Counted from the first letter of the stretch, positions 45,026 through 60,073 are shown. The stretch: DNA of 64,000 nucleotides from Streptomyces barkulensis (GCF_002843305.1 NZ_PGSG01000030.1:1-64000); one strand, 5' to 3'. Notes: generated by a model not told the origin, from the sequence alone. Numbers and translations: made by a program.

Positions 45026-47106
45026 TCAGCGCCGGTCGCGGGTGGCGGCGGGCTGGGTGACGCGGTCCAGGAGCACGCCGAGGCAGACGATCGCCGCGCC
45101 GGCGGTCAGGCCGATGCCCAGTTCGCTCTTCTGCAGGCCGTAGACGACGTCGTAGCCGAGCGCGCCGCCGCCCACCAGGCCGCCGATGACGACGATGGCC
45201 AGGACGAGGACGACCCCCTGGTTGACGGCCAGCAGCAGGGCGGGCCGGGCCAGCGGGAGCTGGACGTGGCGCAGTTGCTGGCCGGTGGAGGCGCCCATGG
45301 AGCGGGCGGCCTCCAGCGCGCCGGGGTCGGTCTCCCGGACGCCCTGGGCGGTGATGCGGATGACCGCGGGCAGCGCGTAGACCACGGCGGCGATGATCGC
45401 GGCGGTGCGGCCGACGTTGAACAGCGCCACCACCGGGATGAGGTAGATGAACTGCGGCATCGTCTGCATCACGTCGAGCACCGGCCGGATGGCCCGGTCC
45501 ACCCAGGGCACCCGGGCGGCCAGGACGCCGATCGCGACGCCCGGCAGCAGGGTGACCACCAGTGCGGCGAGCACCTGGGAGAGGGTGTTGAGCGAGGTGG
45601 GCCACAGGCCCATCGCGCCGATCGCCGCCAGCGCGGCCACGGCGGTCGCGGCGGTGCGCCAGGTGCCGGTCAGCAGGGCGAGGGCGGCGGCGGCCAGGAG
45701 CAGCAGCCACCAGGGGGCGCCCTGGAGTCCGTCGCGCAGCGGGTTGAGCACCCAGCGGGCGAAGTTCTCCGACCAGGTGACGGTGCCGCCGATCAGGGGG
45801 ATGCCGGAGCCGAGGTTGTCGGTGATCCAGTCGACGGCGGTGTTGACCGGGGCGGAGACGCTGACGGTCCACTGCTCGGGCCACTGCCGTCCCAGGGCGG
45901 CCGAGCCGGCCGCCGAGGCGGCGGCGACGAGGGCCGCGGCGGCGGCCCGTACCGTCCAGGCGCGCCCGCGGCTCGCGGGGGCCGAGGTGTCGTCCAGGCG
46001 CGCGCCCGCGGCGGCGGTGGTGCGGTCCAGCCAGATCGCGATGAGCACGATGGCGACGCCGGGGCCGAGCGCCTGGCCGACGTCCACCCGCGACAGGGCG
46101 GTGAAGACCTCGTCGCCCAGGCCGCCCGCGCCGATGACCGAGGCGAGGACGACCATCGACAGGCACATCATGATGGTCTGGTTCAGCCCCAGCAGCATCT
46201 GGCGGCGGGCCAGCGGCAGCCGGGCCGTGAGCAGCCGCTGCCAGGCGTTCGCGCCAAGCGAGGCGGAGGCCTCCAGCGCGGCCGGGTCGGCGCCGCGCAG
46301 GCCGAGCGAGGTGAGGCGGGCCATGGGGGGCGCCGCGTAGATGACGGTGGCGATCAGTGCCGAGGGCGTGCCGATGCCGAAGAGGAGCACGAACGGCAGC
46401 AGGTAGGCGAACGCCGGCATCACCTGCATGGTGTCGAACACCGGGCGCAGCAGCCGCTCGCAGCGGTCGGAGAGTCCGGCGGCCAGGCCGAGCGCCGCGC
46501 CGATCAGTGCGGCGGCGGCGACGGCGACGGCCATCAGAGCCAGGGTCTCCATGGCGGGCGCCCACAGGTCCAGCAGGCCGATCACGGCGAAGGTGCCCAG
46601 GGCGGTCGCGGCGGTGCGCAGGGCGCGGCGGCCGAGGTCCGCGCCGCCGGCGAACCAGGCGAGGGCGGCTGCGCCGGCCGTCACACCCGTCCAGCCGAGT
46701 CCCTGGAGGAGGGCGAGGACGCCGTCGACGGCCAGGACCGCGTTGTTGCTGACGTGCAGCAGGAAGTACAGGAACAGCCAGTGCGACTCGCGGTTGTCGA
46801 CCAGCCAGGCGTCGAGTTCGTCCAGTGGTGGGCGGACGTCGTAGGTCAGGGCGTCCGGCCAGCTTCCGCTGCCCCACGCGGAGGCGGCCAGGGGTATCGC
46901 CACGAGGGCGAGGAGGGCGAGGACGAGGAGCCTGCGGGCGGCCGGGCGGGCGGCCGGACCGGGGCGGCCCGGCGGTCCTTCCCGGTCCGGCCCGGAGCCG
47001 GAGGCGGTGGCGGTGGGCGCGGTCCTGCCGGACTCCTCCGGCTTCCCGGTCTTCCTGAGCTTCCCCGGTTCCGGGGCCGGGGAGGAGGGGGCGGGGGTGG
47101 CGGTCG

Positions 47107-47110
<4 letters not shown>
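45026..47110 (-). CDS. betaine/choline ABC permease with two fused permease domains
   Basis: The 694-residue protein has two complete BPD_transp_1 domains. The first EAA loop is [23 protein letters not shown] and the second [23 protein letters not shown] (cited in part), each with surrounding helices including [18 protein letters not shown] and [18 protein letters not shown] single chain can therefore replace a permease dimer. A Pro/Thr/Gly-rich 50-residue N-terminus precedes the first helix. ATG47110 overlaps the ATPase stop by four bases. Confidence 0.92.
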
Positions 47111-48299
<1,189 letters not shown>

Positions 48300-48303
<4 letters not shown>

Positions 48304-49925
48304 GCGGCACCTCCCGGTGTCGTGGTCTCGTCGGACTCGTCGCGGGACTCGTCGCCGGTCCCGCCGGGCTGGTCGCCGGGCTCGGGGCGGTCGTCGCGGA
48401 GCAGTTCGGCGGCCTTCTCGCCGACCATCAGCACTCCGATCATGGGGTTGACGGCGGGGATGGTGGGGAAGACCGAGGCGTCGGCGATGCGGACGCCGTC
48501 CAGGCCGCGGATGCGCAGCTTCGGGTCCACGACGGCCAGTTCGTCGTCGGCCGCGCCCATCCGGCAGGTGCCGGCGGGGTGGTAGACGGTGTGGGCGACC
48601 TTGCGGGCGTACTCGCTCAGCTCCTCGTCGGAGGTGATGTCCGGGCCGGGGCAGACCTCCCGCCTGAGCCAGGAGTCCAGCGGCGCGGTCCTCGCTATCT
48701 CGCGGGCGATGCGGATGCCGTCGACGAGGGTGCGGGCGTCGTAGTCCTCGGCGTCGGTGAAGTAGCGGAAGTCCAGGGCCGGTTTGACCGAGGGGTCGGC
48801 GCTGGTGAGGTGGAGCCGGCCGCGGCTGCGGGGCTTGGGGATGTTGGGGGTCATCGACACGCCGTGGGCGGGGCGTTCGTAGCCCAGCCGCTCGGGGTTG
48901 TCGGTGAAGGGGATCTGGTAGAAGTGGAACATCAGGTCGGGACCGGGCGAGTCCGGGTCCCGGCGGACGAACAGGCCCGCGTCGGAGTCCATCGCCGAGT
49001 TCTCGGGGATGGGGCCGTCGGTCTCCCAGACGATGACCGACTCGGGGTGGTCCAGCAGGTTCTCGCCGACGCCCGGCAGGTCGTGGACGACCGGGATGCC
49101 CAGGGCTTCCAGATCGCCGGCCGGTCCGACGCCGGAGTGCAGCAGCAGCCGCGGGGTGTCCACCGCTCCCGCGCACAGCACGACCTCGCACCGGGCGGTC
49201 ACCAGCTTCTCCTCGCCGTCGGCGGTGCGGACGTGGACGCCGGTGACGCGGCGGCCCTCCTCCCCGCCGAACTGGAGGCGGTACGCCCAGGTCTCCAGCC
49301 ACAGCTCCAGGTTGGGCCGGTCGCCGGCCTCCATGTGGGGGTGGAGGTAGGCGACGGAGGCGGAGGAGCGCTTGTTGGTCTCCGGGTGGTAGGCGAGGTC
49401 GAAGAAGCCGGCGCCCTCGGTGAACGGCCTGGCGTTGAAGCCCTCCACGCGCGGTACGCCGAGGGCCGCCTGAGCGGCGTCGACGAAGTCGCGGGCGATG
49501 GCGTTGCGGTCCTTCTCGTCGACGGCGACGATGTTGTTGCGCAGCCGGTGGTAGTAGGGCTCCATCGCGATGGCGTTCCAGCCGCTCGCCCCGGCGTCCT
49601 CCCACTCCTGCCAGTCCGAGGGCAGCGGCTTGAAGGAGATCAGGGTGTTGTGCGAGGAGCAGCCGCCGAGCACGCGCGCCCGGCTGTGCCGGATGTGGGA
49701 GTTGCCGCGTGGCTGCTCGGTGGTGGGGTAGTCGTAGTCGAGGTCGCCGCCGAGCAGGCCGAGCCAGCGGCGCAGGGTCAGTACGTCGGGGCGGTCGACG
49801 TCGGAGGGGCCGCCCTCGATGAGGGCGACGGTGGTGCCGGGGTCCTCGGCGAGCCGGGAGGCGATCACCGAGCCGGCCGTACCGCCGCCGATCACCACGT
49901 AGTCGTAGGTGGTCTTGCTGGGCAT
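48300..49925 (-). CDS. betA: GMC oxidoreductase, probable choline dehydrogenase/oxidase
   Basis: The 541-residue flavoprotein has the dinucleotide fold [20 protein letters not shown], the GMC signature around [11 protein letters not shown] and the catalytic [13 protein letters not shown] plus [10 protein letters not shown] near the C-terminus. Together with the adjacent aldehyde dehydrogenase and betaine transporter genes, oxidation of choline to betaine aldehyde is the likely step. Other alcohols cannot be excluded from sequence. The C-terminal 25 residues are acidic and variable. Confidence 0.88.
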
Positions 49926-50003
49926 GAAGGTGGTGCTCCTACAGGGGTTGCGTCAGGGATGCGCGGGAGTGGGCCGGAGCGCCCGGAAGTGGGCGGGGCG
50001 CGG

Positions 50004-51506
50004 TCAGCCGGCGAACCAGCGCACCGGCGCGGGGCGCAGGTTCTCGTAGACGTGCTTGGTCTCGCGGTACTCGTCCAGCCCGGAGGGGCCGAGCTCGCGG
50101 CCGGTGCCGGAGCGGCCGAAGCCGCCCCACTCCGCCTGCGGCAGGTAGGGGTGGTAGTCGTTGATCCACACGGTGCCGTGGCGCAGCCGGGCGGCGACCC
50201 GGCGGGCGCGGGCGGTGTCGGCGGAGAAGACGGCGCCGGCCAGGCCGTACTCGGTGTCGTTGGCCAGGGCCACGGCCTCGTCCTCGGTGCGGAAGGTCTC
50301 CACCGTCAGAACCGGGCCGAAGACCTCCTCGCGCACCACGCGCATCGTGCGGTCGCAGCGGTCCAGGATGGTCGGCGGGTAGAAGTAGCCGGTGGCCGGG
50401 AGGGTGTCTGAGGGCCCCGGGCGCTCTCCGCCGCAGCGTACGACGGCGCCCTCGGCGACCGCGGATGCGACGTACTCCTCGGCCTTGTCGAGCTGCTGCT
50501 GGGAGACGAGCGGGCCGCACTCGACGCCGGGCTCGGTGCCGCGGCCGAGCCGGATACGGCGGGCGCGGCGGGCGAGTTCGGTGACGAAGCGGTCGTGGAC
50601 GGTCTCCTCCAGGATGAGGCGTCCGCCGGCCGAGCAGACCTGGCCGCTGTGGATGAAGGCGGCGTTGAGGGCCTGGTCGACGGCGGTGTCGAAGCCCTCC
50701 TCGGTGGCGCAGGCGTCGGCGAAGACGATGTTGGGGTTCTTGCCGCCCAGTTCCAGGGCGACCTTCTTGACCGTGGCGGCCGCGGCGGCGGCCACCTTGG
50801 TGCCGCTGGCCAGGCCGCCGGTGAAGGAGACCAGGTCCACGCCGGGGTGCTCCGACAGGCGGGCGCCGACCGGGTCGCCCGCGCCGGTGACCAGGCCCGC
50901 CACGCCCGCGGGCAGGCCCGCCTCGGTCAGCAGCCGGATCAGGTGGACGGTGGACAGCGGGGTGATCTCGCTGGGCTTGACGACGAAGGTGTTGCCCGCG
51001 GCCAGCGCCGGGGCGATCTTCCAGCTCGCCTGGAGCAGCGGGTAGTTCCAGGGGGTGATCAGCGCGCAGACGCCGACCGGTTCGTGGACGACGACGCTGT
51101 GCACGTCCGGGCTGCCCGCGTCCACCACGCGTCCGCCGGAGGTGCTCACGGCCTGGTCGGCGAAGTAGCGGAAGGCGGCGGTGACGTCGTCGACGTCCAC
51201 GCGGCCCTCCTCGATGGTCTTGCCGGTGTCCATGGACTCGGTGAGCGCGATCTGCTCGCGGTCCCGCTGGAGGAGGTCGGCGGTGCGCCGCAGCAGTGCC
51301 GCCCGCTCGGCTACGGGGGTGCGCGGCCAGACGCCGGTGTCGAAGGCGCGGCGGGCGGCCTCGACGGCGGCGTCGACGTCCTCGGCGCCGCCCTCGGAGA
51401 CGACCGCGAGCACCGTCGCGTCGGCGGGGTCGAGGACCTCCCTGGTTCTTCCGGAGAGGGAGGGGCGCCACTCCCCGTCGATGTGCATGGTCTCGATTGC
51501 CGACAC
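50004..51506 (-). CDS. betB: betaine aldehyde dehydrogenase
   Basis: The 500-residue aldehyde dehydrogenase has NAD-binding TPWNYPLLQASWKIAPALAAGN, the general-base Glu in LELGGKNPNIVF and the catalytic Cys in HSGQVCSAGGR. By context it oxidises betaine aldehyde to the osmolyte glycine betaine. It is first in the five-gene operon; the next gene follows after 78 bases. GTG51506 is used; ATG51488 (MHIDGEW) is an alternative. Confidence 0.9.
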   Translation of the reverse strand: MSAIETMHIDGEWRPSLSGRTREVLDPADATVLAVVSEGGAEDVDAAVEAARRAFDTGVWPRTPVAERAALLRRTADLLQRDREQIALTESMDTGKTIEEGRVDVDDVTAAFRYFADQAVSTSGGRVVDAGSPDVHSVVVHEPVGVCALITPWNYPLLQASWKIAPALAAGNTFVVKPSEITPLSTVHLIRLLTEAGLPAGVAGLVTGAGDPVGARLSEHPGVDLVSFTGGLASGTKVAAAAAATVKKVALELGGKNPNIVFADACATEEGFDTAVDQALNAAFIHSGQVCSAGGRLILEETVHDRFVTELARRARRIRLGRGTEPGVECGPLVSQQQLDKAEEYVASAVAEGAVVRCGGERPGPSDTLPATGYFYPPTILDRCDRTMRVVREEVFGPVLTVETFRTEDEAVALANDTEYGLAGAVFSADTARARRVAARLRHGTVWINDYHPYLPQAEWGGFGRSGTGRELGPSGLDEYRETKHVYENLRPAPVRWFAG

Positions 51507-51600
51507 GTTCCGTACTGCCTTCCTCGCATGGTGCTCTTGCCGCCCGGCGGGCCGAGCGACCCGGTCCCATGCCCCATACCGAGGAGTTCAATCTTTTAAT

Positions 51601-51629
51601 CCATGTCAAGTGGCATGCTTCACACATGG
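51601..51629. promoter_or_regulatory. inverted repeat and TTGACA box upstream of betB
   Basis: CCATGT and ACATGG are 6-bp arms around a centre containing GCATGC. On the minus strand a TTGACA hexamer covers 51603-51608. The patch 51590-51680 is unusually AT-rich. It is the likely promoter and operator of the betaine operon; the regulator (BetI-like or other) is not in the window. Confidence 0.45.
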
Positions 51630-51749
51630 AACCATGATCATCAGGGTCCTATGTGAATGAATTTAAGGTAATGAACGGATATGGAGGACATTGCGGGCAC
51701 TACATGACGCACCCGGATGAGTACGGGGAGCGGCCCGGCGCCGGAACGC

Positions 51750-51782
51750 CGAAGGCCCCGGCTCTCCGAGCCGGGGCCTTCG
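51750..51782 (-). terminator. terminator downstream of mdh
   Basis: CGAAGGCCCCGGCTC and GAGCCGGGGCCTTCG form a perfect 15-bp stem with a TCC loop, 40 bases past the mdh stop. The 316-base gap 51507-51822 otherwise holds only the betB control region. Confidence 0.88.
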
Positions 51783-51822
51783 GTGCGCGGGTGTCCCGAA
51801 GCGGGATCGGCGCGGGGCCGGA

Positions 51823-53125
<1,303 letters not shown>

Positions 53126-53662
53126 TCAGCGGATCGTGAAGTGGACGATGTCCTCCAGGAAGGGGATCTCCAGCACCGGGGCGGGCTGCGCCATCAGCGC
53201 CAGCAGCACGATCGCCGTGCCCAGCACGCCGTAGGTCACCACGTCCGTGAAGCGGGAGCGCACCGCGAGCATCCCCACCGACGGCACGGCCCAGCGCAGC
53301 ACGGCGCCGGTGAGCAGGGACAGGCCGACGGTCAGCAGACCCGCGCGGAAGTGGCCGAGCGTCACCAGCAGGCCGGCGGCCGTCCCGGCCAGCACGCACA
53401 GCAGCGGCCACTGCCGCGCGGGCGCGGGGGCGTCCCCGGGGGCCGCCCGCCCGCCCCCCTCGGGGCGGGCGGTGTCACGGGTGATCAGCGGGAACCGCCG
53501 GGACCGGCGCCGGCCGGCGCCGGCACGCCCCCCGGCCTCCCGGCTCTGCTCGGCCTCCCGGCTCTGCTCGGTCTCCCGGCTCTGCTCGGTCTCCCCGGCC
53601 TCCCCGGTCTCTCGGGTCTCCCCGGTCCGCTCGGCCCCCGTCTCAGCCGACACGGTCCGCAC
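53126..53662 (-). CDS. DUF3017 family membrane protein
   Basis: The 178-residue protein has a charged N-terminus with three tandem TEQSRE-type hexapeptides, coded by an 18-base repeat at 53533-53586. Three to four helices follow (about 85-103, 107-128, 142-160) and the end is [17 protein letters not shown]3017 protein next to folD is usual in actinomycetes. Its GTG lies inside the folD 3' end (20-base overlap; GTG53653 also possible). Function unknown. Confidence 0.82.
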   Translation of the reverse strand: MRTVSAETGAERTGETRETGEAGETEQSRETEQSREAEQSREAGGRAGAGRRRSRRFPLITRDTARPEGGGRAAPGDAPAPARQWPLLCVLAGTAAGLLVTLGHFRAGLLTVGLSLLTGAVLRWAVPSVGMLAVRSRFTDVVTYGVLGTAIVLLALMAQPAPVLEIPFLEDIVHFTIR

Positions 53663-54515
53663 CCGCGGCGCGCTCCGCCGCCTCCACCACGTTGGCCAGC
53701 AGCATCGCCCGTGTCATCGGGCCGACGCCGCCCGGGTTCGGCGAGAGCCACCCCGCGACCTCCGCGACGTCCGGGTGCACGTCACCGGCGATCTTCCCCG
53801 TCGCCGCGTCCCGGCTGACGCCCACGTCCAGCACGGCCGCGCCCGGCTTGATGTACTCGGGGCGGACCAGATGCGCCGCACCGGCCGCCGCCACCACGAT
53901 GTCCGCCCGGCGCAGGTGCTCCCCCAGGTCCCGGGTGCCGGTGTGGCACAGGGTCACCGTCGCGTTCTCCGAGCGGCGGGTGAGCAGCAGTCCGATGGAG
54001 CGGCCGACGGTGATGCCGCGGCCGACGACGGCCACGTCCGCCCCGTCGATCTCCACCTTGTGGCGGCGCAGCAGCTCGACGATGCCGTTGGGGGTGCACG
54101 GCAGCGGGGCCCGCTCGTTGAGCACCAGGCGGCCGAGGTTCGTCGGGTGGAGCCCGTCGGCGTCCTTGGCCGGGTCCATCAGCTCCAGGACGCGGTTGGT
54201 GTCGATCCCGCGCGGCAGCGGGAGCTGCACGATGTAGCCGGTGCAGGACGGGTCCTCGTTGAGTTCGCGGACGACCGCCTCGATGTCCTCCTGGGAGGCG
54301 GTGCCGGGCAGCTCGCGCTGGATGGAGGCGATGCCCACCTGGGCGCAGTCGCGGTGCTTGCCCGCCACGTACTTCTGGCTGCCGACGTCGTCGCCGACCA
54401 GGAGCGTGCCCAGGCCGGGCTGGATGCCGCGCGCCTTCAGGGCTTCTACGCGGGCGGCGAGTTCGGTCTTGATCGCGGCTGCGGTGGCCTTGCCGTCGAG
54501 AATCTGGGCGGTCAT
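53643..54515 (-). CDS. folD: bifunctional methylene-THF dehydrogenase/cyclohydrolase
   Basis: The 290-residue protein has the catalytic Lys in [26 protein letters not shown] and the NADP loop [16 protein letters not shown]. The C-terminal [19 protein letters not shown] is the family signature. It interconverts methylene- and formyl-tetrahydrofolate, supplying the formyl donor for PurN and PurH encoded nearby. ATG54515 follows GGAGG; further in-frame ATGs lie upstream but lack spacing. Confidence 0.96.
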   Translation of the reverse strand: MTAQILDGKATAAAIKTELAARVEALKARGIQPGLGTLLVGDDVGSQKYVAGKHRDCAQVGIASIQRELPGTASQEDIEAVVRELNEDPSCTGYIVQLPLPRGIDTNRVLELMDPAKDADGLHPTNLGRLVLNERAPLPCTPNGIVELLRRHKVEIDGADVAVVGRGITVGRSIGLLLTRRSENATVTLCHTGTRDLGEHLRRADIVVAAAGAAHLVRPEYIKPGAAVLDVGVSRDAATGKIAGDVHPDVAEVAGWLSPNPGGVGPMTRAMLLANVVEAAERAAGADRVG

Positions 54516-54887
54516 GGGTGCCATCCTCCCGGATACGGGGGCCCGGTCTCCAATCGCGTCCGCACCACTCGGCTCCTTCGGCACGGAGAGTGAGAGGAGT
54601 GTCGCGGAACGCCTCGTTCCACGTCGCCGGCCGGGCCGGAGCGTTGCGGATTCGCCACAGCTCCCCGTCTTGTCTGGACAGCGTCATCCATCCCCACCAG
54701 CATGGTCGCGGGTGCCGTGCCCGCGGGGGCCGACGGGTGCGGCGCACGGGGGAGGCACGCTCTTGTACGACCCGTTCCTCACGCAGCGGAGCTGCGGGGG
54801 CGCCGCGGTGTTCCTTCGGACGTCCCCCTGGACATCCCATCGGCCCCGACCGTCCCCGTTTCCCGTCCGCTCGTAAGGAAGACGCTC
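54516..54887. other. 372-base divergent gap, no gene seen
   Basis: The gap lies between the folD and RDD-gene starts. Reading frames present have shadow-type composition and no ribosome sites. It must contain the two divergent promoters; a TTGTCT hexamer occurs at 54670-54675 but no confident -10 box goes with it. I see no riboswitch or repeat. Confidence 0.4.
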
Positions 54888-55559
54888 ATGAGCCACCCGC
54901 AGGACCCCTACGGCCCGCCGCAGCCCGGTTACGGCCACCCGCAGCAGGGGGCCGCCCCGCAGGGCGCGTACCCCCAGCAGCCCCAGAACCCGCAGTACCA
55001 GGACCCGCAGTACCCCCAGCAGCCCGGCGGAGCGTACGCCTCCTACTACCCCCAGCAGCCCCACGGCGGCGGCATGCCGCCGTACGCGGGCTGGGGCGCC
55101 CGGGTCGGCGCGACCCTGCTGGACGGCCTGATCATCGGCCTGATCCCCGGAATCCTGATATCCATCGGATACGCGCAGTTCCTCGGAGCGATCATCGACG
55201 CGGCCGACAGCTGCCCGATCGGTGACACGATCTGCGCGCAGAACGCGGCCGATGTGCCCGGCAGCGCCTGGCCGCTGATCGCCGTCGGCGCCCTGCTCTC
55301 CCTGGCCGGCCAGCTGTGGCTGGTCCACCAGGAGGGCAGGACCGGGCAGACCCCGGGCAAGAAGGCCCTGAAGATCAGCGTGCTGCGGGAGGCCGACGGG
55401 CAGCCGCTCGGCTTCGGCATGGCCTTCGTGCGCAAGCTGGCGCACTTCCTGGACGGCGCGGCCTGCTACATCGGCTACCTGTGGCCGCTGTGGGACGACA
55501 AGAAGCAGACCTTCGCCGACAAGGTGATCAAGAGCGTCGTCGTGAAGCGTCAGCAGTAG
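54888..55559 (+). CDS. RDD family membrane protein with Pro/Gln/Tyr-rich N-terminus
   Basis: The 223-residue protein has an N-terminal PQQPQNPQYQDPQYPQQP low-complexity region of about 65 residues. The RDD domain follows: WGARVGATLLDGLIIGLIPG (the R and D residues), then GRTGQTPGKKALKISVLRE and DDKKQTFADKVIKSVVV. Three membrane helices are expected. AAGGAA precedes ATG54888. Function of the family in Streptomyces is not known. Confidence 0.85.
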   Translation: MSHPQDPYGPPQPGYGHPQQGAAPQGAYPQQPQNPQYQDPQYPQQPGGAYASYYPQQPHGGGMPPYAGWGARVGATLLDGLIIGLIPGILISIGYAQFLGAIIDAADSCPIGDTICAQNAADVPGSAWPLIAVGALLSLAGQLWLVHQEGRTGQTPGKKALKISVLREADGQPLGFGMAFVRKLAHFLDGAACYIGYLWPLWDDKKQTFADKVIKSVVVKRQQ

Positions 55560-55696
55560 TCCCGTCCGCCGGTTCCTCCCCCGTTCCGGCGCGTCCGCGC
55601 ATCTGCCGGGGATGCGCGGGCCGGTACGGGGAAGGGTGCTCCCTGAGGGAGTGGCGCGGCCCGCCCGGCGGGCGCCGCGCGAGGGCGCGGACATCG

Positions 55697-55731
55697 GGGG
55701 CCGTACCGCGGGGGGATCGCGGTACGGCCCC
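55697..55731 (+). terminator. 14-bp hairpin after the RDD gene
   Basis: GGGGCCGTACCGCG and CGCGGTACGGCCCC are perfect arms with a 7-nt loop, ending 60 bases before the next gene's start. Confidence 0.7.
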
Positions 55732-55791
55732 TCGGCGTCCGGTCACCGCACAGGCCGCCCCGAGGAACCGGAGGAACCGGAGGAGAACGCC

Positions 55792-56373
55792 ATGAGCAGC
55801 TCCGACCCGAACACCCCGAACGACCCCTACCGGAAGAACCCGTACGACCGGCCGCCCGGCGGGCCGGGCGGCCCGCCGGGCGGGCACCACAGCCCCTACG
55901 GCGGCCCCGGGGACCAGCCGCTGGCTCCGCCGCCCGGCCCGATGGGCTCCCCCGGCGGGCCACCCGGCGGGCCGCCCGGAGCGATGCCGGGCAAGGTCAA
56001 CTCGTCCCGCATGATCTTCTTCATCACCGGCGGGCTCCAGGCCCTCTTCTCACTGCTGGCGATCGTCACCTTCGCCGCGGCCGAGGACGACCTGGAGGAG
56101 ACCTACGGCGACCTGGGCGTGGGCACCGGGATCTACTACACGCTGTTCGTCTTCTTCCTGCTCCACGCGATCGCCGGCATCGTGCTGGCCGTGAAGTTCC
56201 CGCAGGGCGGAGGCGGACTGCGGATCTGGGGCATCGCCTGGTCGGCCGTCCTGGTGCTGGTCGGCCTGCTCACGCTGCCGCTCGGGCTGCTGTGGCTGGC
56301 GCTCGGCATCGTCTGCATCGTGCTGCTGTCCTCCGCCGAGTCGGCGGCCTGGTTCAACCGTCCGCGGGCCTGA
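55792..56373 (+). CDS. Pro/Gly-rich N-terminal membrane protein, unrecognised
   Basis: The 193-residue protein has a 65-residue Pro/Gly/Asn-rich cytoplasmic part ([20 protein letters not shown]) and four hydrophobic helices, including [20 protein letters not shown] and [16 protein letters not shown]55792 is 6 bases after GGAGGAG. The ribosome site is the last of three GAGGAACCG/GAGGAG units. It resembles small membrane proteins found near RDD genes; no function can be given. Confidence 0.72.
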   Translation: MSSSDPNTPNDPYRKNPYDRPPGGPGGPPGGHHSPYGGPGDQPLAPPPGPMGSPGGPPGGPPGAMPGKVNSSRMIFFITGGLQALFSLLAIVTFAAAEDDLEETYGDLGVGTGIYYTLFVFFLLHAIAGIVLAVKFPQGGGGLRIWGIAWSAVLVLVGLLTLPLGLLWLALGIVCIVLLSSAESAAWFNRPRA

Positions 56374-56415
56374 GACCCGCGGACCCGAGGCCGCTGCGGC
56401 GGCCCGGACACACCG

Positions 56416-56445
56416 CAGGCCGCGCCCCCGCCGGGGCGCGGCCTG
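56416..56445. terminator. 13-bp stem between convergent genes
   Basis: CAGGCCGCGCCCC pairs with its complement around a CGCC loop. It sits between the membrane-protein gene and the end of purH and likely terminates both. Confidence 0.82.
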
Positions 56446-56458
56446 ACGTGCGTCCACC

Positions 56459-58046
<1,588 letters not shown>

Positions 58047-58054
<8 letters not shown>

Positions 58055-58700
58055 GACCGAGAATGACCTTTCTTGCCTCGATGCGGTAGCCGTGGCGGGC
58101 GATGCGTCGCACCGTGTCGACGAGCAGCCGCCGCTCGACTTCCTTGATCCGCTCGTGGAGCGTGGATTCGTCGTCCTCCTCCCGCACCTCGACCACGCCC
58201 TGGGCGATGATCGGGCCGGTGTCGACGCCGTCGTCGACGAAGTGGACGGTGCACCCGGTGACCTTCACGCCGTACGCGAGCGCGTCGCGCACGCCGTGGG
58301 CGCCGGGAAAGCTGGGGAGCAGGGCGGGGTGGGTGTTGACGAAGCGCCCGCCGAACCGGGCGAGGAACTCCTTGCCCACGATCTTCATGAAGCCGGCGGA
58401 GACCACCAGGTCGGGCTCGTGGGCCGCCACCGCCTCGGCCAGCGCGCGGTCCCAGGCGTCCCGGCCGGCGTGGTCGCGCACGCGGCAGACGAAGGTGGGC
58501 AGCCCGGCGCGCTCGGCGCGCTCCAGCCCGGCGACGCCGTCGCGGTCGGCCCCGACGGCGACGATCTCGGCGCCGAAGGCGTCCGGCCGCTCCTCGGCGA
58601 TGGCGTCGAGGAGCGCCTGGAGGTTCGTGCCCGAGCCCGATACGAGGACCACGACGCGGGCCGGGGAGTGGGCGGCGAAGGAACGGGAAGCGGAAGCCAC
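58047..58700 (-). CDS. purN: phosphoribosylglycinamide formyltransferase
   Basis: The 217-residue GART protein has [19 protein letters not shown] at the start and the catalytic motif [17 protein letters not shown], with Asp in [13 protein letters not shown]. It uses formyl-THF. GTG58700 (VASASRSF) is the likeliest start; longer in-frame versions extend into non-conserved sequence. It heads the purN-purH operon. Confidence 0.94.
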
Positions 58701-58931
58701 GACGAGGCTCTTCTCGGATCTCTCGGTGGGACGGTGCGGCTTTGTACGGTCGTACGAATCCGTGGGGCGGACGAATCCGGGGAACCCTACGAAGCGGCCG
58801 ACCGTCAGCAACGATACCGGCACACCGGGCGGCCCCCTCGGGACGGGGGGACGGCCGCCCGGTAGCGTCAGGGCCACACATCGGCGAACGGCCCGGGGCC
58901 GGGACGACATCTAGGGGAAGACACAGAGCAC

Positions 58932-60005
58932 ATGACGGACCGACGACGCCGCGCGGCCCCTGAGACCTCGACCGGGATCCCGACCGTTACCGCCCCGGGC
59001 CCGCTCCGGCTGCGGCCCCCCACCGGCCCGTCCCCCTCCGGCCCGCCTCCCTCCGGCCCGCCTCCCTTCGGCTCCTTCGGCGGCCCGCTCTCCGGCGGCC
59101 GGCTCTCCCGCGACCGGCTCCCCGGTGACCGGGAGGAGGACAACCCCTTCGCCGCGCCGCCCGAGGGCCGCCCCGAGCAGCCCTGGCGCCCGCGCGGATC
59201 CCAGGGGGCCGACCCGTCCGGCTCCTCCGGGTCGTCCGGGTCGTCCGATTCACCGGACTCCCCGCGAGGCGACGGGGACGGCGACGGCGACGGCCGGGGC
59301 GGCGACCGGCCGGAGGGCTCCTCACCCGACTGGGGCCGCAGGTGGAGCAGCCGCCAGCCGGGCCGCCAGAACGGCGGCTTCGGCAGCGGCGGCCGTCCGG
59401 AGCAGAACGGCGGGCAGAACGGCGGGCAGGGCGGCGCGCCCGGCGGCATGCGCTGGGACCCGACCGACCCCGTCCAGCGCCGGGCCCGGTACGCACTGGT
59501 CATCGGCGGCTGGGGGCTGATCTTCGCCTTCTTCGGCCTCCCCTGGCTGGCGGTGCCGCTGGGCGCGCTGGCCGTGTACTGGGGCGTCGGCGCCATCCGC
59601 GGCAAGCCGGGCACCGGCGGCGGTACGGGCGTCGGCGCGGACGGCGGTGCGGACGTCGGCACCGGCGGCGGTACCGGGACCGGCCGGGCGGCGGCCCGGC
59701 CCGAGGACGTGGCCGGCACCGACCGCTCCACCGCGCCGGAGTCCGGCGCGGGCCGGGCGCCCGCCCCCGCCGGCCCGGAGGCCGGCCGTTCGGGCCGGCC
59801 TCAACTGGCGGCGGCGGTGACCGGGCTGGTCACCGGGATCCTCGCACTGGTGATCATCGCCGCGCAGTTCACCGTCCAGCTCGTCTACCGCGACTACTTC
59901 GTCTGCGTCGAGGACGCCCTCACCAACTCCTCGCGCGAGGCGTGCGAACGGCATCTGCCCGAGCAGCTGCGCCCGCTGTTCGGTGAACCCGAACGCGGGG
60001 AGTGA
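58932..60005 (+). CDS. Pro/Gly-rich membrane protein near purNH
   Basis: The 357-residue protein has a long Pro/Ser/Gly-rich N-terminus (1-165). Two close helices follow (VIGGWGLIFAFFGLPWLAVPLGALAVYWG, partly cited), then a Gly/Thr-rich linker and a last helix LVTGILALVIIAAQFTV. The outer end VCVEDALTNSSREACERHLP carries two cysteines. It lies where Mycobacterium has a membrane gene near perM. Divergent from purN. Confidence 0.7.
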   Translation: MTDRRRRAAPETSTGIPTVTAPGPLRLRPPTGPSPSGPPPSGPPPFGSFGGPLSGGRLSRDRLPGDREEDNPFAAPPEGRPEQPWRPRGSQGADPSGSSGSSGSSDSPDSPRGDGDGDGDGRGGDRPEGSSPDWGRRWSSRQPGRQNGGFGSGGRPEQNGGQNGGQGGAPGGMRWDPTDPVQRRARYALVIGGWGLIFAFFGLPWLAVPLGALAVYWGVGAIRGKPGTGGGTGVGADGGADVGTGGGTGTGRAAARPEDVAGTDRSTAPESGAGRAPAPAGPEAGRSGRPQLAAAVTGLVTGILALVIIAAQFTVQLVYRDYFVCVEDALTNSSREACERHLPEQLRPLFGEPERGE

Positions 60006-60073
60006 GGCGGGGCGCGGTCACGACGGGCGCGACGGGCGCGGGGAGCAGCCGGGAGCCTCGCGGCCGCCGAACG

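Noticed and set aside
54518..55225. Plus-strand frame covering the folD-RDD gap
   Set aside because: Arg/Ser/His-rich with no ribosome site, and it overlaps the RDD gene in another frame.
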